Shown piece by piece: positions 6,971 through 14,647 of a DNA stretch of 25,536 nucleotides. The first letter of the stretch is position 1, and every line of letters begins with the position of its first letter. The translations under genes and the position numbers were made by a program. Below the pieces are notes generated by a model. It had not been told where the DNA came from. It saw only the letters and a program-made list of their open reading frames with translations, and searched no databases. The DNA comes from Prevotellaceae bacterium (GTDB lineage Bacteria; Bacteroidota; Bacteroidia; Bacteroidales; Paludibacteraceae): assembly GCA_031290375.1 (NCBI GenBank), contig JAITNR010000002.1, positions 1 through 25,536 of the forward strand, given 5' to 3'.

Positions 6971-8098
6971 CTACTCAAGCACAATCCTGAACGTAGTGCC
7001 CTTGTTTAATTCGGAGGATTTTACAAAGATTTTGCCTTTGTGATAGTTTTCGACAATTCGTTTTGCAAGCGAAAGTCCCAAGCCCCAACCTCGCTGTTTG
7101 GTAGTATAACCGGGTTTGAAAATATCTTTAAAGTGCTTTTTATCAATGCCTTTACCTGTATCTGCAATGTCTATAATCACATTTTTATGGCTTTTAGTAA
7201 TGTGAAAAGCAATTGTGCCGCTTCCTCTCATCGCATCAACGGCGTTTTTGCACACATTCTCTACAACCCACTCAAAGAGGGGGATATTTATTCTAACATT
7301 AATCTCCTCATTCGGTATAAATAAGTTATAATCAATCTTTTGTGAAGTACGTTTTTTGAGATATGAAATAGATTTTTCAAGTACCGAAACGAGATTTTCC
7401 TCTTTTAGAACAGGCTGCGAACCTACCTTTGAAAACCTGTCTGCAATGGTTTTGAGCCTTTCAATGTCCTTTCCCATCTCATCGACTATTTTGTTATCTA
7501 CATTTTGCTCTTTGAGAAGCTCTTCCCATGCAAGCAATGAGGAAATAGGCGTGCCCAACTGATGAGCCGTTTCCTTTGACAGCCCCACCCATACCCTATT
7601 CTGCTCCGCCCTCTTCTCAGAGGCAAATGCCCAAAAGCAAATCAGCAGAAATATTGTTATTATCGAAAGTTGCACGTAGGGAAAATAACCTAACTGTTTT
7701 AATAATAGTGAATTATCATAGTAAATGAACTGTTTTTCGTTTTCGGAAATATTCAGTTCTATCGCGGGGTTATTCTTTTTGAAATCGGCAATTTTTTTTG
7801 CAAAAAAACGAGCTGTATCTTTCGGTATCTTGTTTATATTGACCGAATTAATCACAGTTCCATTTTTATCGGCAATTATCACAGGTATAATCTCATTGCT
7901 CTCAATGATATTCCAAACCAATTCATCAATTGTATCGGAGAAGTTTATGGAAAATCTGTTCATTGCATTTGCCCAAATTTCCATCTTTTTTTGTTCTTCG
8001 TCAGCCAGTTTATTGGTTAATTGATTGGTGAAAAACAGTGAGGCGGCAACAATCAAAAACGATGCAAATAGAATTAAATAACGTGATTTGCCGCTCAT
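6971..8098 (-). CDS. Membrane-bound sensor histidine kinase
   Basis: The 375-aa product has a transmembrane helix at about 6-24, a periplasmic region of about 115 residues and a second helix at about 140-158. A cytoplasmic kinase core follows. The H-box is KETAHQLGTPISSL, with His179 the likely phosphorylated residue. The N-box is ENVCKNAVDAM, and the ATP-lid motifs are DTGKGI and GWGLGLSLAKRIV. No HAMP or PAS domain is obvious. The HQLGTP form of the H-box is seen in Bacteroidetes kinases. Its ATG overlaps the stop of the upstream barrel-protein gene by 4 bp (ATGA), so the two are translationally coupled. No response regulator is encoded nearby, so the partner must be elsewhere. The signal is unknown. 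Confidence 0.92.
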   Translation of the reverse strand: MSGKSRYLILFASFLIVAASLFFTNQLTNKLADEEQKKMEIWANAMNRFSINFSDTIDELVWNIIESNEIIPVIIADKNGTVINSVNINKIPKDTARFFAKKIADFKKNNPAIELNISENEKQFIYYDNSLLLKQLGYFPYVQLSIITIFLLICFWAFASEKRAEQNRVWVGLSKETAHQLGTPISSLLAWEELLKEQNVDNKIVDEMGKDIERLKTIADRFSKVGSQPVLKEENLVSVLEKSISYLKKRTSQKIDYNLFIPNEEINVRINIPLFEWVVENVCKNAVDAMRGSGTIAFHITKSHKNVIIDIADTGKGIDKKHFKDIFKPGYTTKQRGWGLGLSLAKRIVENYHKGKIFVKSSELNKGTTFRIVLE

Positions 8099-9141
8099 AG
8101 TTTTACGCTTGCTGTGATTTTTTGCTGAAAACCAAGTTTATAGTCAATTACATAATGAAAAGCCGCCGTTGCTTTGAGACTGAAAACGGATCCTTTCAGC
8201 AAATCAACCGAAAAACTGGCAACGTTGTACAGTTTGGATTGAAAATCAGGAGTACCTATAAACAATAAGGCGTAATCTTGATAAAGAGCCATCAGATTGT
8301 TGTCTGACACATAAAAGGTGTTTTTCAATCCGAGCATTTTCCATTGAATACTTGCTTCTGCAACCAAAGCATTGGTAATCTGTTTATTAATATTCAATCT
8401 ATCATTCTGGTAACCCAATATATAACCCAGCTCTAAGGAAAGTGTCTTAAAAACCGTACCGTTTGCAAAATCCGCACCAACAAATGGATTTATAAGGAGA
8501 TTATCACAGACATTATATTTTACCAAAACGCTGTTGCCCAGCCTGTCCCATTGGGCAACTCCACCAAGATAATACATGTATTTGTGTTTGGAATGCCCAC
8601 AGCCAAGCGTAGACGTATATTTTCCATCAAGTATTACTCCAAAATTATCACGTTTTTGGTTTGTTTTCAGTTCTCTCCAGTCGGCAAGAAACTCCACATA
8701 ACCCTTTTTGCCTTTGTATTGCAGCAATCCGCCTTGCATATTCGGTTGCGAATATTCTGCCGAACCTCTTCTCACATAACTCGGCAAAGACATCAACATC
8801 TCTCTATATGGCACTGTTCCAAAACGCAGTTTCCACTCATACCTCTCATATTGGTAATAGATAGTGGGCAAAAATTTGTAGCTTTCCCATTCTGCACCGA
8901 AGGGTTGCAAGAAGGTGATACCTGCATAAAGCCTGTGTTCTGCTTTTTCCTTGTCGGTCAAACTTAGCCCCACAAGTGGAGTCAGCCTGTTACCGAAGAA
9001 CAACTTGGTCGGACTGTACGGCGAATAAAAAACACGATTGTCGAAATAGGTAAGATTGTCAATTTTATAGATAAATTTTTGACCGTAAGCACTTTGAATA
9101 AATAATACTATCAATAGAAAGCAGATGATTTTTTTAAGCAT
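8095..9141 (-). CDS. Predicted outer-membrane beta-barrel protein, coupled to a sensor kinase
   Basis: The 348-aa product starts with a clear signal peptide (MLKKIICFLLIVLFIQSAYG, cleavage before QKF). The rest is rich in alternating aromatic and polar segments such as YYQYERYEWKLRFG, YMYYLGGVAQW and SLELGYILGY. There are no long hydrophobic helices, and it ends in a strand-like QKITASVKL. This pattern fits a barrel in the outer membrane. I recognise no specific family. The gene overlaps the histidine kinase gene by 4 bp and appears to be first in the operon, with a promoter at 9174-9181. The arrangement suggests that the barrel protein or its cargo relates to the signal the kinase reads, but that is inference. 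Confidence 0.72.
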   Translation of the reverse strand: MLKKIICFLLIVLFIQSAYGQKFIYKIDNLTYFDNRVFYSPYSPTKLFFGNRLTPLVGLSLTDKEKAEHRLYAGITFLQPFGAEWESYKFLPTIYYQYERYEWKLRFGTVPYREMLMSLPSYVRRGSAEYSQPNMQGGLLQYKGKKGYVEFLADWRELKTNQKRDNFGVILDGKYTSTLGCGHSKHKYMYYLGGVAQWDRLGNSVLVKYNVCDNLLINPFVGADFANGTVFKTLSLELGYILGYQNDRLNINKQITNALVAEASIQWKMLGLKNTFYVSDNNLMALYQDYALLFIGTPDFQSKLYNVASFSVDLLKGSVFSLKATAAFHYVIDYKLGFQQKITASVKL

Positions 9142-9173
9142 AAAGTTTAATTATTTGCCTGTTTTTAAGTGTG

Positions 9174-9181
9174 CAAATTTA
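9174..9181 (-). promoter_or_regulatory. Promoter (-7 element) of the barrel/kinase operon
   Basis: TAAATTTG on the minus strand (CAAATTTA on plus) lies 33 bp upstream of the ATG at 9141. It is a fair match to TAnnTTTG, with no clear -33 element. Confidence 0.4.
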
Positions 9182-9223
9182 CAATTTTTTTTGTTACTGT
9201 CTCCACAATTAAAAATAATGTAT

Positions 9224-9231
9224 TACCTTTG
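9224..9231 (+). promoter_or_regulatory. Rightward promoter (-7 element) with no conventional gene downstream
   Basis: TACCTTTG is a full match to the -7 consensus and points into a gap whose next gene, ending at 9456, lies on the other strand. The -33 box is weak. It could serve the short ORF and hairpins at 9264-9327. Confidence 0.45.
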
Positions 9232-9263
9232 TAGGAAATTACAGACAAATAAAAAACAAAAAA

Positions 9264-9327
9264 ATGAAGACCTTGATACATTTCGCACGAAACGGCACCC
9301 AGTGCCTGCTCTCTGAAATATAGAGAG
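9264..9327 (+). other. Candidate small transcript: 19-codon ORF with two hairpins
   Basis: A 19-codon ORF (9264-9323, MKTLIHFARNGTQCLLSEI) follows an A-rich stretch, typical of Bacteroidetes translation starts, about 32 bp after a -7 element. It overlaps two hairpins: GGCAC-CCA-GTGCC (9294-9306) and CTCTCT-7 nt-AGAGAG (9309-9327), the latter containing the stop codon. No gene on this strand follows until 12192, so it is not an obvious leader peptide. It could be a small RNA, a tiny protein or chance. The rest of 9142-9455 is AT-rich and otherwise empty. Confidence 0.3.
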
Positions 9328-9455
9328 CGACCTCTTTCTTGTTATTTGGTACTTTTTTTATGCAGAGGAAAATTTAACCCTTCTCGTCCCGTTTTTTTAC
9401 AACTTATTTGTTCCAAACAAAAGTAATTTTTTCTCGTGGTACTTCAAAAAAAAGT

Positions 9456-10382
9456 TTAGCCAACACTATGTCTGTCAGGTACTACGTTGCGGTAAATATT
9501 CATAATTTTTTCTGCTATCTGTTGATTGTCCAAATTTAATATTTTATTTCTGCCCGCAGTTTTTTTATTCAAAAAAAATACCGTCTGTAGTGCCTCTGCA
9601 ATCTCTTTGGCGGAAAAAGGACAGATAAAGCAGCCCTCTACATCAAAAATCAGTTTCTTTACATCGCCTGCATCTGTCGAAACAATCGGACAATTACACG
9701 CCATCGCCTCTTTCACAAACTGGGGCGACCCCTCTGTAAAACTTGTCATTAAAACAGCATCAACGGCATTCATCAACTCACAAACCTGTTGTCTGCCATA
9801 GCCTTTCAGTTCTATCAAACGGGTATTTTTCAACAATTCAACGGCTTCTTTTGCCAGTGCAGGATTTTTTACCCTGTTATCAAAAGAACTCGAAAACAAA
9901 ATCAATTTTTCTTCTTCCCCAAAGCCCAATTTGTTACGGCATTCGTTTCTGTTTAAGGGTTTAAAAATGTCAATATTCACCCCGCAAGGTATCAGGGCAT
10001 AATTTTTTTTTGGCTTGGCAATATCAATGTTTTTTTGTGAAACAAATATGTTAAATCGGGACAAAAAAATGACAATCTTTGACAATCTCAAAATTTTCCT
10101 GTCATTAATGTCGCTGCCGTGATAGGTGGTAATAACAGGAATTTTGCGTTGCAAATTGGCTAATAAACCGGATAATCCGTAATGGGCGTGAATAATATCG
10201 GGGTGAAATTCGTTTATCTTTCGATTCAATTTTTCCCTGTTCCGAAGATATCCCCTGATACCTTTGCCTTCGACAGTAAAAAAATCCATCTCACAACCTT
10301 TCTCTTTGAGAGTAGCAGCCTGTTCGATAACGAACGGTGCTATTTTACCCGAATTTACGCTGCAAACTGTCAATATTTTCAT
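9456..10382 (-). CDS. GT4-family glycosyltransferase
   Basis: The 308-aa product is a GT-B fold retaining glycosyltransferase of the GT4 type. It transfers a sugar from a nucleotide sugar to an acceptor, usually in lipopolysaccharide, capsule or glycoprotein glycan synthesis at the inner membrane's cytoplasmic face. The N-terminal half has DIIHAHYGLSG and VITTYHGSD. The C-terminal half has the nucleotide-sugar site EGSPQFVKE (Glu217 and Glu225, the EX7E motif) followed by CPIVSTDAGDV. It is somewhat shorter than many GT4 enzymes, mainly between the domains, but both halves are present. It is the last gene of a minus-strand run with the FemAB-like gene (60-bp gap) and the nitroreductase gene. 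Sugar and acceptor are unknown. Confidence 0.87.
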   Translation of the reverse strand: MKILTVCSVNSGKIAPFVIEQAATLKEKGCEMDFFTVEGKGIRGYLRNREKLNRKINEFHPDIIHAHYGLSGLLANLQRKIPVITTYHGSDINDRKILRLSKIVIFLSRFNIFVSQKNIDIAKPKKNYALIPCGVNIDIFKPLNRNECRNKLGFGEEEKLILFSSSFDNRVKNPALAKEAVELLKNTRLIELKGYGRQQVCELMNAVDAVLMTSFTEGSPQFVKEAMACNCPIVSTDAGDVKKLIFDVEGCFICPFSAKEIAEALQTVFFLNKKTAGRNKILNLDNQQIAEKIMNIYRNVVPDRHSVG

Positions 10383-10442
10383 TTATTTATAATTTGTTAA
10401 TTCAATTATTGTTTGATAGATAGAAGATTATTATCGTTAATG

Positions 10443-11438
10443 TCATATTTTCACTTTTTCAATGTAAAATTTTCCGAGTTTGTACAGAAAACTGTTGCAG
10501 ACATACAAAAAACGTCCGTGTTCTACAAGTTTTCCTCCGAATTTGCTTTTAAAATCTCTGATACCGCTCCGTTCGTCAGGCTTGCCTGCTCCCATCATAT
10601 CATAACGCTCTACGTTGCTTTTTACGGCAAATTCCATGCCAGCCCACGTTGCCAGAGTTGAGGGGTAGATATGTCTGTATGCGCCGTCAATACCACACTT
10701 AAACCACTCATATACAGACTTGTTTTTCAATACCACACAGCCACTGCCACCAACAATTTTCCCCTGATACTTTATGCCAAAGAATTTAACATTCGGTAGT
10801 CCTGCAAATTTTTCAAAAAATTCACAGTCAAAAAGAGGCGTTTTTATTTTCTTTTTGTACAAATTTGAAATTATTTTGTAAAACTCCCTAACTTCATCCC
10901 TGTCAGTTATTTCAATAATTTCACTGCCATATTTTATGGAATTTCTTATATTTTTTCGTTTCGAGGCACTGATATTTGACACAACCTGCTCCAAACAGTC
11001 TGTTTTGATATGAAAATTAACTCTGGGAATACAGGCAAAACCCGTTTTCTCAAAAACAGGTTTATAATCGGAAAAATCGTCATAATTTCTAAACTCAATA
11101 TAAATTGCTCTGTTTTTAAGTTCCTCAATCACAGCACTTAAAAGCAACGACAACGCTTCCTCCGAAATATTTCTGGACAGAAGCACTCCACCCGGAATTA
11201 TCGCTCTGCGGCTCATAAAACGTTTAACAACTGTACCGTCCGCAATCAAATATCCACAAACCAAGCCAACCAGAGTTCCATTCTCGCTAACTGCATAAAG
11301 AATTGGTTTTAAACAACTTAACGAACAATAAAAATCATAGCACTCTTTGGTTTGAAAATAGGACGCAGTAGGCGAATTTTCAATCAGTTTGTCCCATTGA
11401 TCGATATTTATTTGATTGATATTTAATACTTCAGGCAT
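10443..11438 (-). CDS. FemAB/GNAT-fold acyltransferase-like protein
   Basis: The 331-aa product resembles FemAB-like proteins, which have two GNAT-fold halves and transfer amino acids or acyl groups to cell-wall or polysaccharide acceptors. Supporting segments are SYFQTKECYDFY at 30-41, SASKRKNIRNSIKYG near 158-172 (the usual basic helix) and KIVGGSGCVVLKNKSVYEWFKCG. The segment RHIYPSTLATWAGMEFA comes next, followed by MMGAGKPDERSGIRDFKSKFGG. The last of these is very typical of this family in surface-polysaccharide loci. It has no signal peptide. A GT4 glycosyltransferase gene follows 60 bp downstream, which favours a role in glycan decoration rather than peptidoglycan cross-bridges. The donor (aminoacyl-tRNA or acyl-CoA) cannot be told from the sequence. 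Confidence 0.78.
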   Translation of the reverse strand: MPEVLNINQINIDQWDKLIENSPTASYFQTKECYDFYCSLSCLKPILYAVSENGTLVGLVCGYLIADGTVVKRFMSRRAIIPGGVLLSRNISEEALSLLLSAVIEELKNRAIYIEFRNYDDFSDYKPVFEKTGFACIPRVNFHIKTDCLEQVVSNISASKRKNIRNSIKYGSEIIEITDRDEVREFYKIISNLYKKKIKTPLFDCEFFEKFAGLPNVKFFGIKYQGKIVGGSGCVVLKNKSVYEWFKCGIDGAYRHIYPSTLATWAGMEFAVKSNVERYDMMGAGKPDERSGIRDFKSKFGGKLVEHGRFLYVCNSFLYKLGKFYIEKVKI

Positions 11439-11480
11439 TGGAGAGTATAAATTGTGTCGGTTTCTTGTTATTGAAAAAAG

Positions 11481-12032
11481 TTATTTGATAAAAATTACCC
11501 TGCTTTCGTCTCTTGGCTTTGATGCCGGCTCTTCGTTTTTGTAACCGATAGCGATACCGAATACAACTTCGTAAGTATCCGGTATTTGCAGAATTTCTTT
11601 CAAATATTCAGAGCGATTAATCACAGCCGCCACATTGCCAATGACGCAAGTGCCGATGTTCATGCTTTCGGCGGCAAGGGAGATGTTTTGAGCCAAAGCC
11701 CCACAATCGCCTTTGCTGTAATGGTTTTCGGTGTCGGCAGCAATCACTATCAGAGTTGGGGAATGGTGGAAAACACTGAAATCCGTTTCAGAAGCCCTCG
11801 CAGCACTGCCTTGAAGTTGTTTTCCCTTTGCCCAGTCAACAAAATCCTGATTGATTTTATTCAAAATCTCATTATTTTGCACCACACGTACCGCCCAGGG
11901 CTGCTTGTTCATCGCACTTGGGGCATGTATGCCGCAATTCAGCAGTGTTGTCAAAATTTCGTTATCAATCTGTGCATCCCTGAATTTTCTAACGCTTCTG
12001 CGGGATAAAATACTGTCAATTATCTTGTTCAT
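11481..12032 (-). CDS. Nitroreductase family FMN-dependent oxidoreductase
   Basis: The 183-aa product belongs to the nitroreductase superfamily: FMN-binding, usually dimeric, NAD(P)H-dependent cytoplasmic enzymes. The N-terminal SRRSVRKF is the typical FMN-phosphate contact. APSAMNKQPWAVRVV (about 37-51) and the later GALAQNISLAAESMNIGTCVIGNV are family hallmarks. Length is normal for the short subgroup. It is first of three minus-strand genes (42 bp to the FemAB-like gene), with a promoter at 12102-12109. The natural substrate could be a flavin, quinone or nitro compound. It probably has no direct link with the glycan genes downstream. Confidence 0.9.
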   Translation of the reverse strand: MNKIIDSILSRRSVRKFRDAQIDNEILTTLLNCGIHAPSAMNKQPWAVRVVQNNEILNKINQDFVDWAKGKQLQGSAARASETDFSVFHHSPTLIVIAADTENHYSKGDCGALAQNISLAAESMNIGTCVIGNVAAVINRSEYLKEILQIPDTYEVVFGIAIGYKNEEPASKPRDESRVIFIK

Positions 12033-12046
12033 GTTTTTTTTATTAG

Positions 12047-12079
12047 TGTATTGGATAATATTTTGTGTGTTGGATAATT
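12047..12079. promoter_or_regulatory. Direct repeat in the leader of the nitroreductase gene
   Basis: TTGGATAAT occurs at 12051-12059 and 12070-12078, 19 bp apart, each preceded by GTGT. The pair lies between the nitroreductase start and its promoter, a possible position for an operator. It may be chance. Confidence 0.25.
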
Positions 12080-12101
12080 AAACATTTTGAAAAATAAATA
12101 A

Positions 12102-12109
12102 CAAAGTTA
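12102..12109 (-). promoter_or_regulatory. Promoter (-7 element) of the nitroreductase gene
   Basis: TAACTTTG on the minus strand, with a complementary CAAC at 12130-12133 (20-bp spacing) serving as the TTG of the -33 box. It overlaps the divergent udk promoter region. Confidence 0.5.
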
Positions 12110-12117
12110 ATAAAAAG

Positions 12118-12151
12118 TTTGTTCACAATCAACATTTTTTTACTATTTTTG
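12118..12151 (+). promoter_or_regulatory. Promoter of udk
   Basis: TTTG at 12118-12121 and TATTTTTG at 12144-12151 (22-bp spacing) fit the Bacteroidetes consensus. The leader to the ATG at 12192 is about 35 nt. Confidence 0.45.
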
Positions 12152-12191
12152 CAATATATTTTGTCACTCATAACTTATTACTCATAAAATT

Positions 12192-12803
12192 ATGTTAATC
12201 ATAGGAATAGCAGGTGGTACAGGATCAGGAAAAACAACAGTGGTAAATAAAATTATCGAAAGTTTGCCCAAAGACGAGGTGGTTCTTTTGCCGCAGGACT
12301 CGTATTATAAGGACAGCAGTCATATTCCGCCCGAAGAGCGACAGAACATCAACTTTGACCACCCCGATGCTTTTGATTGGGAGCTGCTCTCAAAACACCT
12401 GAAAACACTCAAGGAAGACAAAAGCATTGAGCAGCCAACCTACTCGTATATTACCTGTACCCGTGGAGAACAGACTATCCATGTAGAGCCTCGAGATGTG
12501 GTGATAGTAGAGGGCATTCTGACTCTGTGCGACAATGATTTACGCAGTCAAATGGATTTAAAAGTGTTTGTTGATACCGACTCGGACGAACGGCTGATTC
12601 GTGTTATCAAACGGGATATGGAAGAGCGAGGCAGAACCGCCGAAATGGTTATGGACAGATACACCAAAGTGCTGAAACCAATGCACTTGCAGTTTATCGA
12701 ACCGACAAAACGATATGCAGATTTGATTGTGCCCGAAGGAGGACGAAACCGTATGGCAATTCACATATTAACCATGTTTATCAAAAATAACCTGAAACTG
12801 TAA
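12192..12803 (+). CDS. udk: Uridine kinase
   Basis: It phosphorylates uridine and cytidine with ATP or GTP to UMP and CMP in pyrimidine salvage. The 203-aa length is normal. The P-loop GGTGSGKTT is at 8-16. The segment PQDSYYKD with NFDHPDAFDW follows, which places the nucleoside-binding Asp and His residues. Further family segments are VIVEGILTL, VFVDTDSDERLIRVIKRDMEERGR and MHLQFIEPTKRYADLIVPEGG. It is a cytoplasmic, stand-alone gene with its own promoter, divergent from the nitroreductase gene and ended by the strong hairpin at 12847-12887. The substrate assignment comes from close resemblance to Udk and not phosphoribulokinase. Confidence 0.95.
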   Translation: MLIIGIAGGTGSGKTTVVNKIIESLPKDEVVLLPQDSYYKDSSHIPPEERQNINFDHPDAFDWELLSKHLKTLKEDKSIEQPTYSYITCTRGEQTIHVEPRDVVIVEGILTLCDNDLRSQMDLKVFVDTDSDERLIRVIKRDMEERGRTAEMVMDRYTKVLKPMHLQFIEPTKRYADLIVPEGGRNRMAIHILTMFIKNNLKL

Positions 12804-12846
12804 TTCAACTATGGATGCGACTTAGGAAATAATGAACAATGAACAA

Positions 12847-12887
12847 TGTGTCGTCTTAAAAATGTCATATATTTTTAGGACGACACA
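12847..12887. terminator. Strong bidirectional hairpin between convergent genes
   Basis: A 17-bp stem (12847-12863 with 12871-12887, one G-U) starts with TGTGTCGTC and has a 7-nt loop. The A/T part of the stem lies next to the loop and no T-run follows outside. It sits between udk (plus) and the rhomboid genes (minus), so a shared terminator is likely, though its form is unusual. Confidence 0.55.
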
Positions 12888-12937
12888 CATATTAAAATCA
12901 TAGTTCATACGGGGCATACTCACAAAGATTACTCTAT

Positions 12938-13831
12938 TCAGAGTTTGCCACTGATATCAAACAGTTCTTTTCTATCCTCTTCTGTGAGGGAAGCATAGCC
13001 GGATTTACGGATTTTATCAAGGATTACGTCCATTTTTTCATTGTTTTTCTTGCGATCCATGTTGTATTGTTCATCGGGTTTGTAGTGATAATCTCTATTT
13101 GAAGTTACTTTCAGAGTTTTTTTTCGGTTGAAAATTTTATCAAAAATATTGACTGAAAATGAAATTATTTTGTCGAAAGGCATGGTCAGGTCTTTGCCTT
13201 TTCGGAGTGTGATAAACCACAACCAACCTGCTATTGCCCCACCGAGATGTGCAATTTCTCCACCTGCATTATCACCAGTCATTCCAAAAACGCTGATGAG
13301 AACGGTCAGTATTGCGATAAATTTTAACTTTATTTCGCCGATAAACAGTAGTCGCAAAGGCATATTAGGCTGTGCAAAGGCTGCTGCCACAATCAAAGCC
13401 GTAATTGATGCCGAAGCCCCACATAAAATACTGAATTTGTAGGAAAAATAGGGCAAATACCTGTAGCACAGAATATAAAACAGCCCGCCAACAATTCCGC
13501 CAAGCAGATAAAGCCCTGTGAGTTGCTTTTTTGTGAAATTCTGCACAAAAATCTGTCCAAACCAATACAGACACAGCATATTGAAAAACAGATGCCAAAA
13601 TTTAAAATGCAAAAACATATAAGTTATTATAGTCCATGGAGTTTGCCATAGCGTAGCAAAACTTGACGGCAACATTAAATTATCGGTAAATGTTTGAAAA
13701 TTAATATTAAACAATCTAAGTACCACATTCAAAACCTGAATGATAACAAAGGTACCTACATTGATATAAATTAATTGCATCAATGTGTTGCCCTCTCGAA
13801 ACGGACGTTTTATAAATTCTTTTTTAAACAT
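12938..13831 (-). CDS. Rhomboid-family intramembrane serine protease with C-terminal tail
   Basis: Rhomboids cleave transmembrane substrates inside the membrane. I start the gene at the ATG at 13831 (MFKKEFIKRPFREGN), giving 297 aa. The same frame stays open further upstream, but that part lies inside the preceding rhomboid gene and has no rhomboid-like sequence. Six membrane segments are suggested. The HFKFWHLFFNM segment (75-85) carries the conserved His and Asn. The likely serine is Ser140 in GASA, where most members have GASG. The His is His195 in EIAHLGG. A cytoplasmic tail of about 85 residues (SGYASLTEEDRKELFDIS) is common in Bacteroidetes rhomboids. It lies 32 bp after the other rhomboid gene. 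Substrates are unknown. Confidence 0.88.
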   Translation of the reverse strand: MFKKEFIKRPFREGNTLMQLIYINVGTFVIIQVLNVVLRLFNINFQTFTDNLMLPSSFATLWQTPWTIITYMFLHFKFWHLFFNMLCLYWFGQIFVQNFTKKQLTGLYLLGGIVGGLFYILCYRYLPYFSYKFSILCGASASITALIVAAAFAQPNMPLRLLFIGEIKLKFIAILTVLISVFGMTGDNAGGEIAHLGGAIAGWLWFITLRKGKDLTMPFDKIISFSVNIFDKIFNRKKTLKVTSNRDYHYKPDEQYNMDRKKNNEKMDVILDKIRKSGYASLTEEDRKELFDISGKL

Positions 13832-13863
13832 AATTCGGTTGTTGTTTTTTGGTTGTCTGTCAA

Positions 13864-14619
13864 TCAAATCTGTCTTGTGTAAAGTTTTTTCTGCTTTTTC
13901 CACCACAGAATCAGCAATAAACCGAATATCAAGCCGCCGAGATGTGCAAAGTGTGCCACATTGTCCCCACTGAAATTGGCAACGCCGAAAAACAATTCTG
14001 CTACCGCGTATAAAATCACAAAAATTCTTGCAGGAATCGGTACGGGAAGGAATATCAACATCAGTTTTTCCTGCGGAAACATCCACCCGAACGCCAAAAG
14101 TATGCCAAACACTGCACCCGAAGCTCCGACTGTCGGAATATTAAGGAGCAGATTGAGCCGTCCTGCATACAAATCTGTGTAATTTTTACCATCTTCCAGT
14201 GCCTGCCTGCCATTCTCTTTTATGTGCTCAAGCAACTGATAATCAATATGATTAATTATCGACCCATAATCAATATACCAAACCACCTCCTGCACAAAAG
14301 CCGCACCAATACCTGCTACGAAGTAGTAGAGCAAAAATTTCCAGCCTCCCCATACCATTTCAAATACCTGTCCAAACATATAGACGGCAAACATATTGAA
14401 AAACAGATGGGTAAAGCCTCCGTGCATAAACATATAAGTTATCGGCTGGAAAAACCTAAATTCATCTGACATAAAGAAATGTAATCCAAAAATCCCGTTG
14501 AGACCTATTTCAAATTTGTTACTCAGAAACCAATCTGCAAACAAACAAATTGTATTTATAATAAGCAAGTTAAGTACTACTGGAGGAATATTTGAGAAAA
14601 ATGATTGTCTGTTGTTCAT
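13864..14619 (-). CDS. Rhomboid-family intramembrane serine protease
   Basis: The 251-aa product has the rhomboid core: MHGGFTHLFFNMF (65-77) with the conserved His and Asn, the active-site serine Ser167 in VGASGAVFG, and His226 in VAHFAHLGG. About six hydrophobic helices place it in the inner membrane. All expected catalytic residues are present. Compared with compact family members it has an inserted, mostly hydrophilic stretch (about 115-160) between helices. It starts 28 bp after the pgi stop and is followed 32 bp later by a second rhomboid gene, so the three genes probably form one transcript. Tandem rhomboids of this kind are known in Bacteroidetes. Substrates are unknown. Confidence 0.9.
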   Translation of the reverse strand: MNNRQSFFSNIPPVVLNLLIINTICLFADWFLSNKFEIGLNGIFGLHFFMSDEFRFFQPITYMFMHGGFTHLFFNMFAVYMFGQVFEMVWGGWKFLLYYFVAGIGAAFVQEVVWYIDYGSIINHIDYQLLEHIKENGRQALEDGKNYTDLYAGRLNLLLNIPTVGASGAVFGILLAFGWMFPQEKLMLIFLPVPIPARIFVILYAVAELFFGVANFSGDNVAHFAHLGGLIFGLLLILWWKKQKKLYTRQI

Positions 14620-14647
14620 TTATAAGAGGTTGATATGATTCAAGAAA

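Noticed and set aside
8551..8967. 138-aa ORF opposite the barrel-protein gene
   Set aside because: Antisense to a gene with a signal peptide and coupled neighbour; no family resemblance.
13832..14086. Upstream extension of the second rhomboid to 382 aa
   Set aside because: The extra 85 residues lie within the preceding rhomboid gene in another frame and have no rhomboid-like sequence; the ATG at 13831 gives a normal N-terminus.
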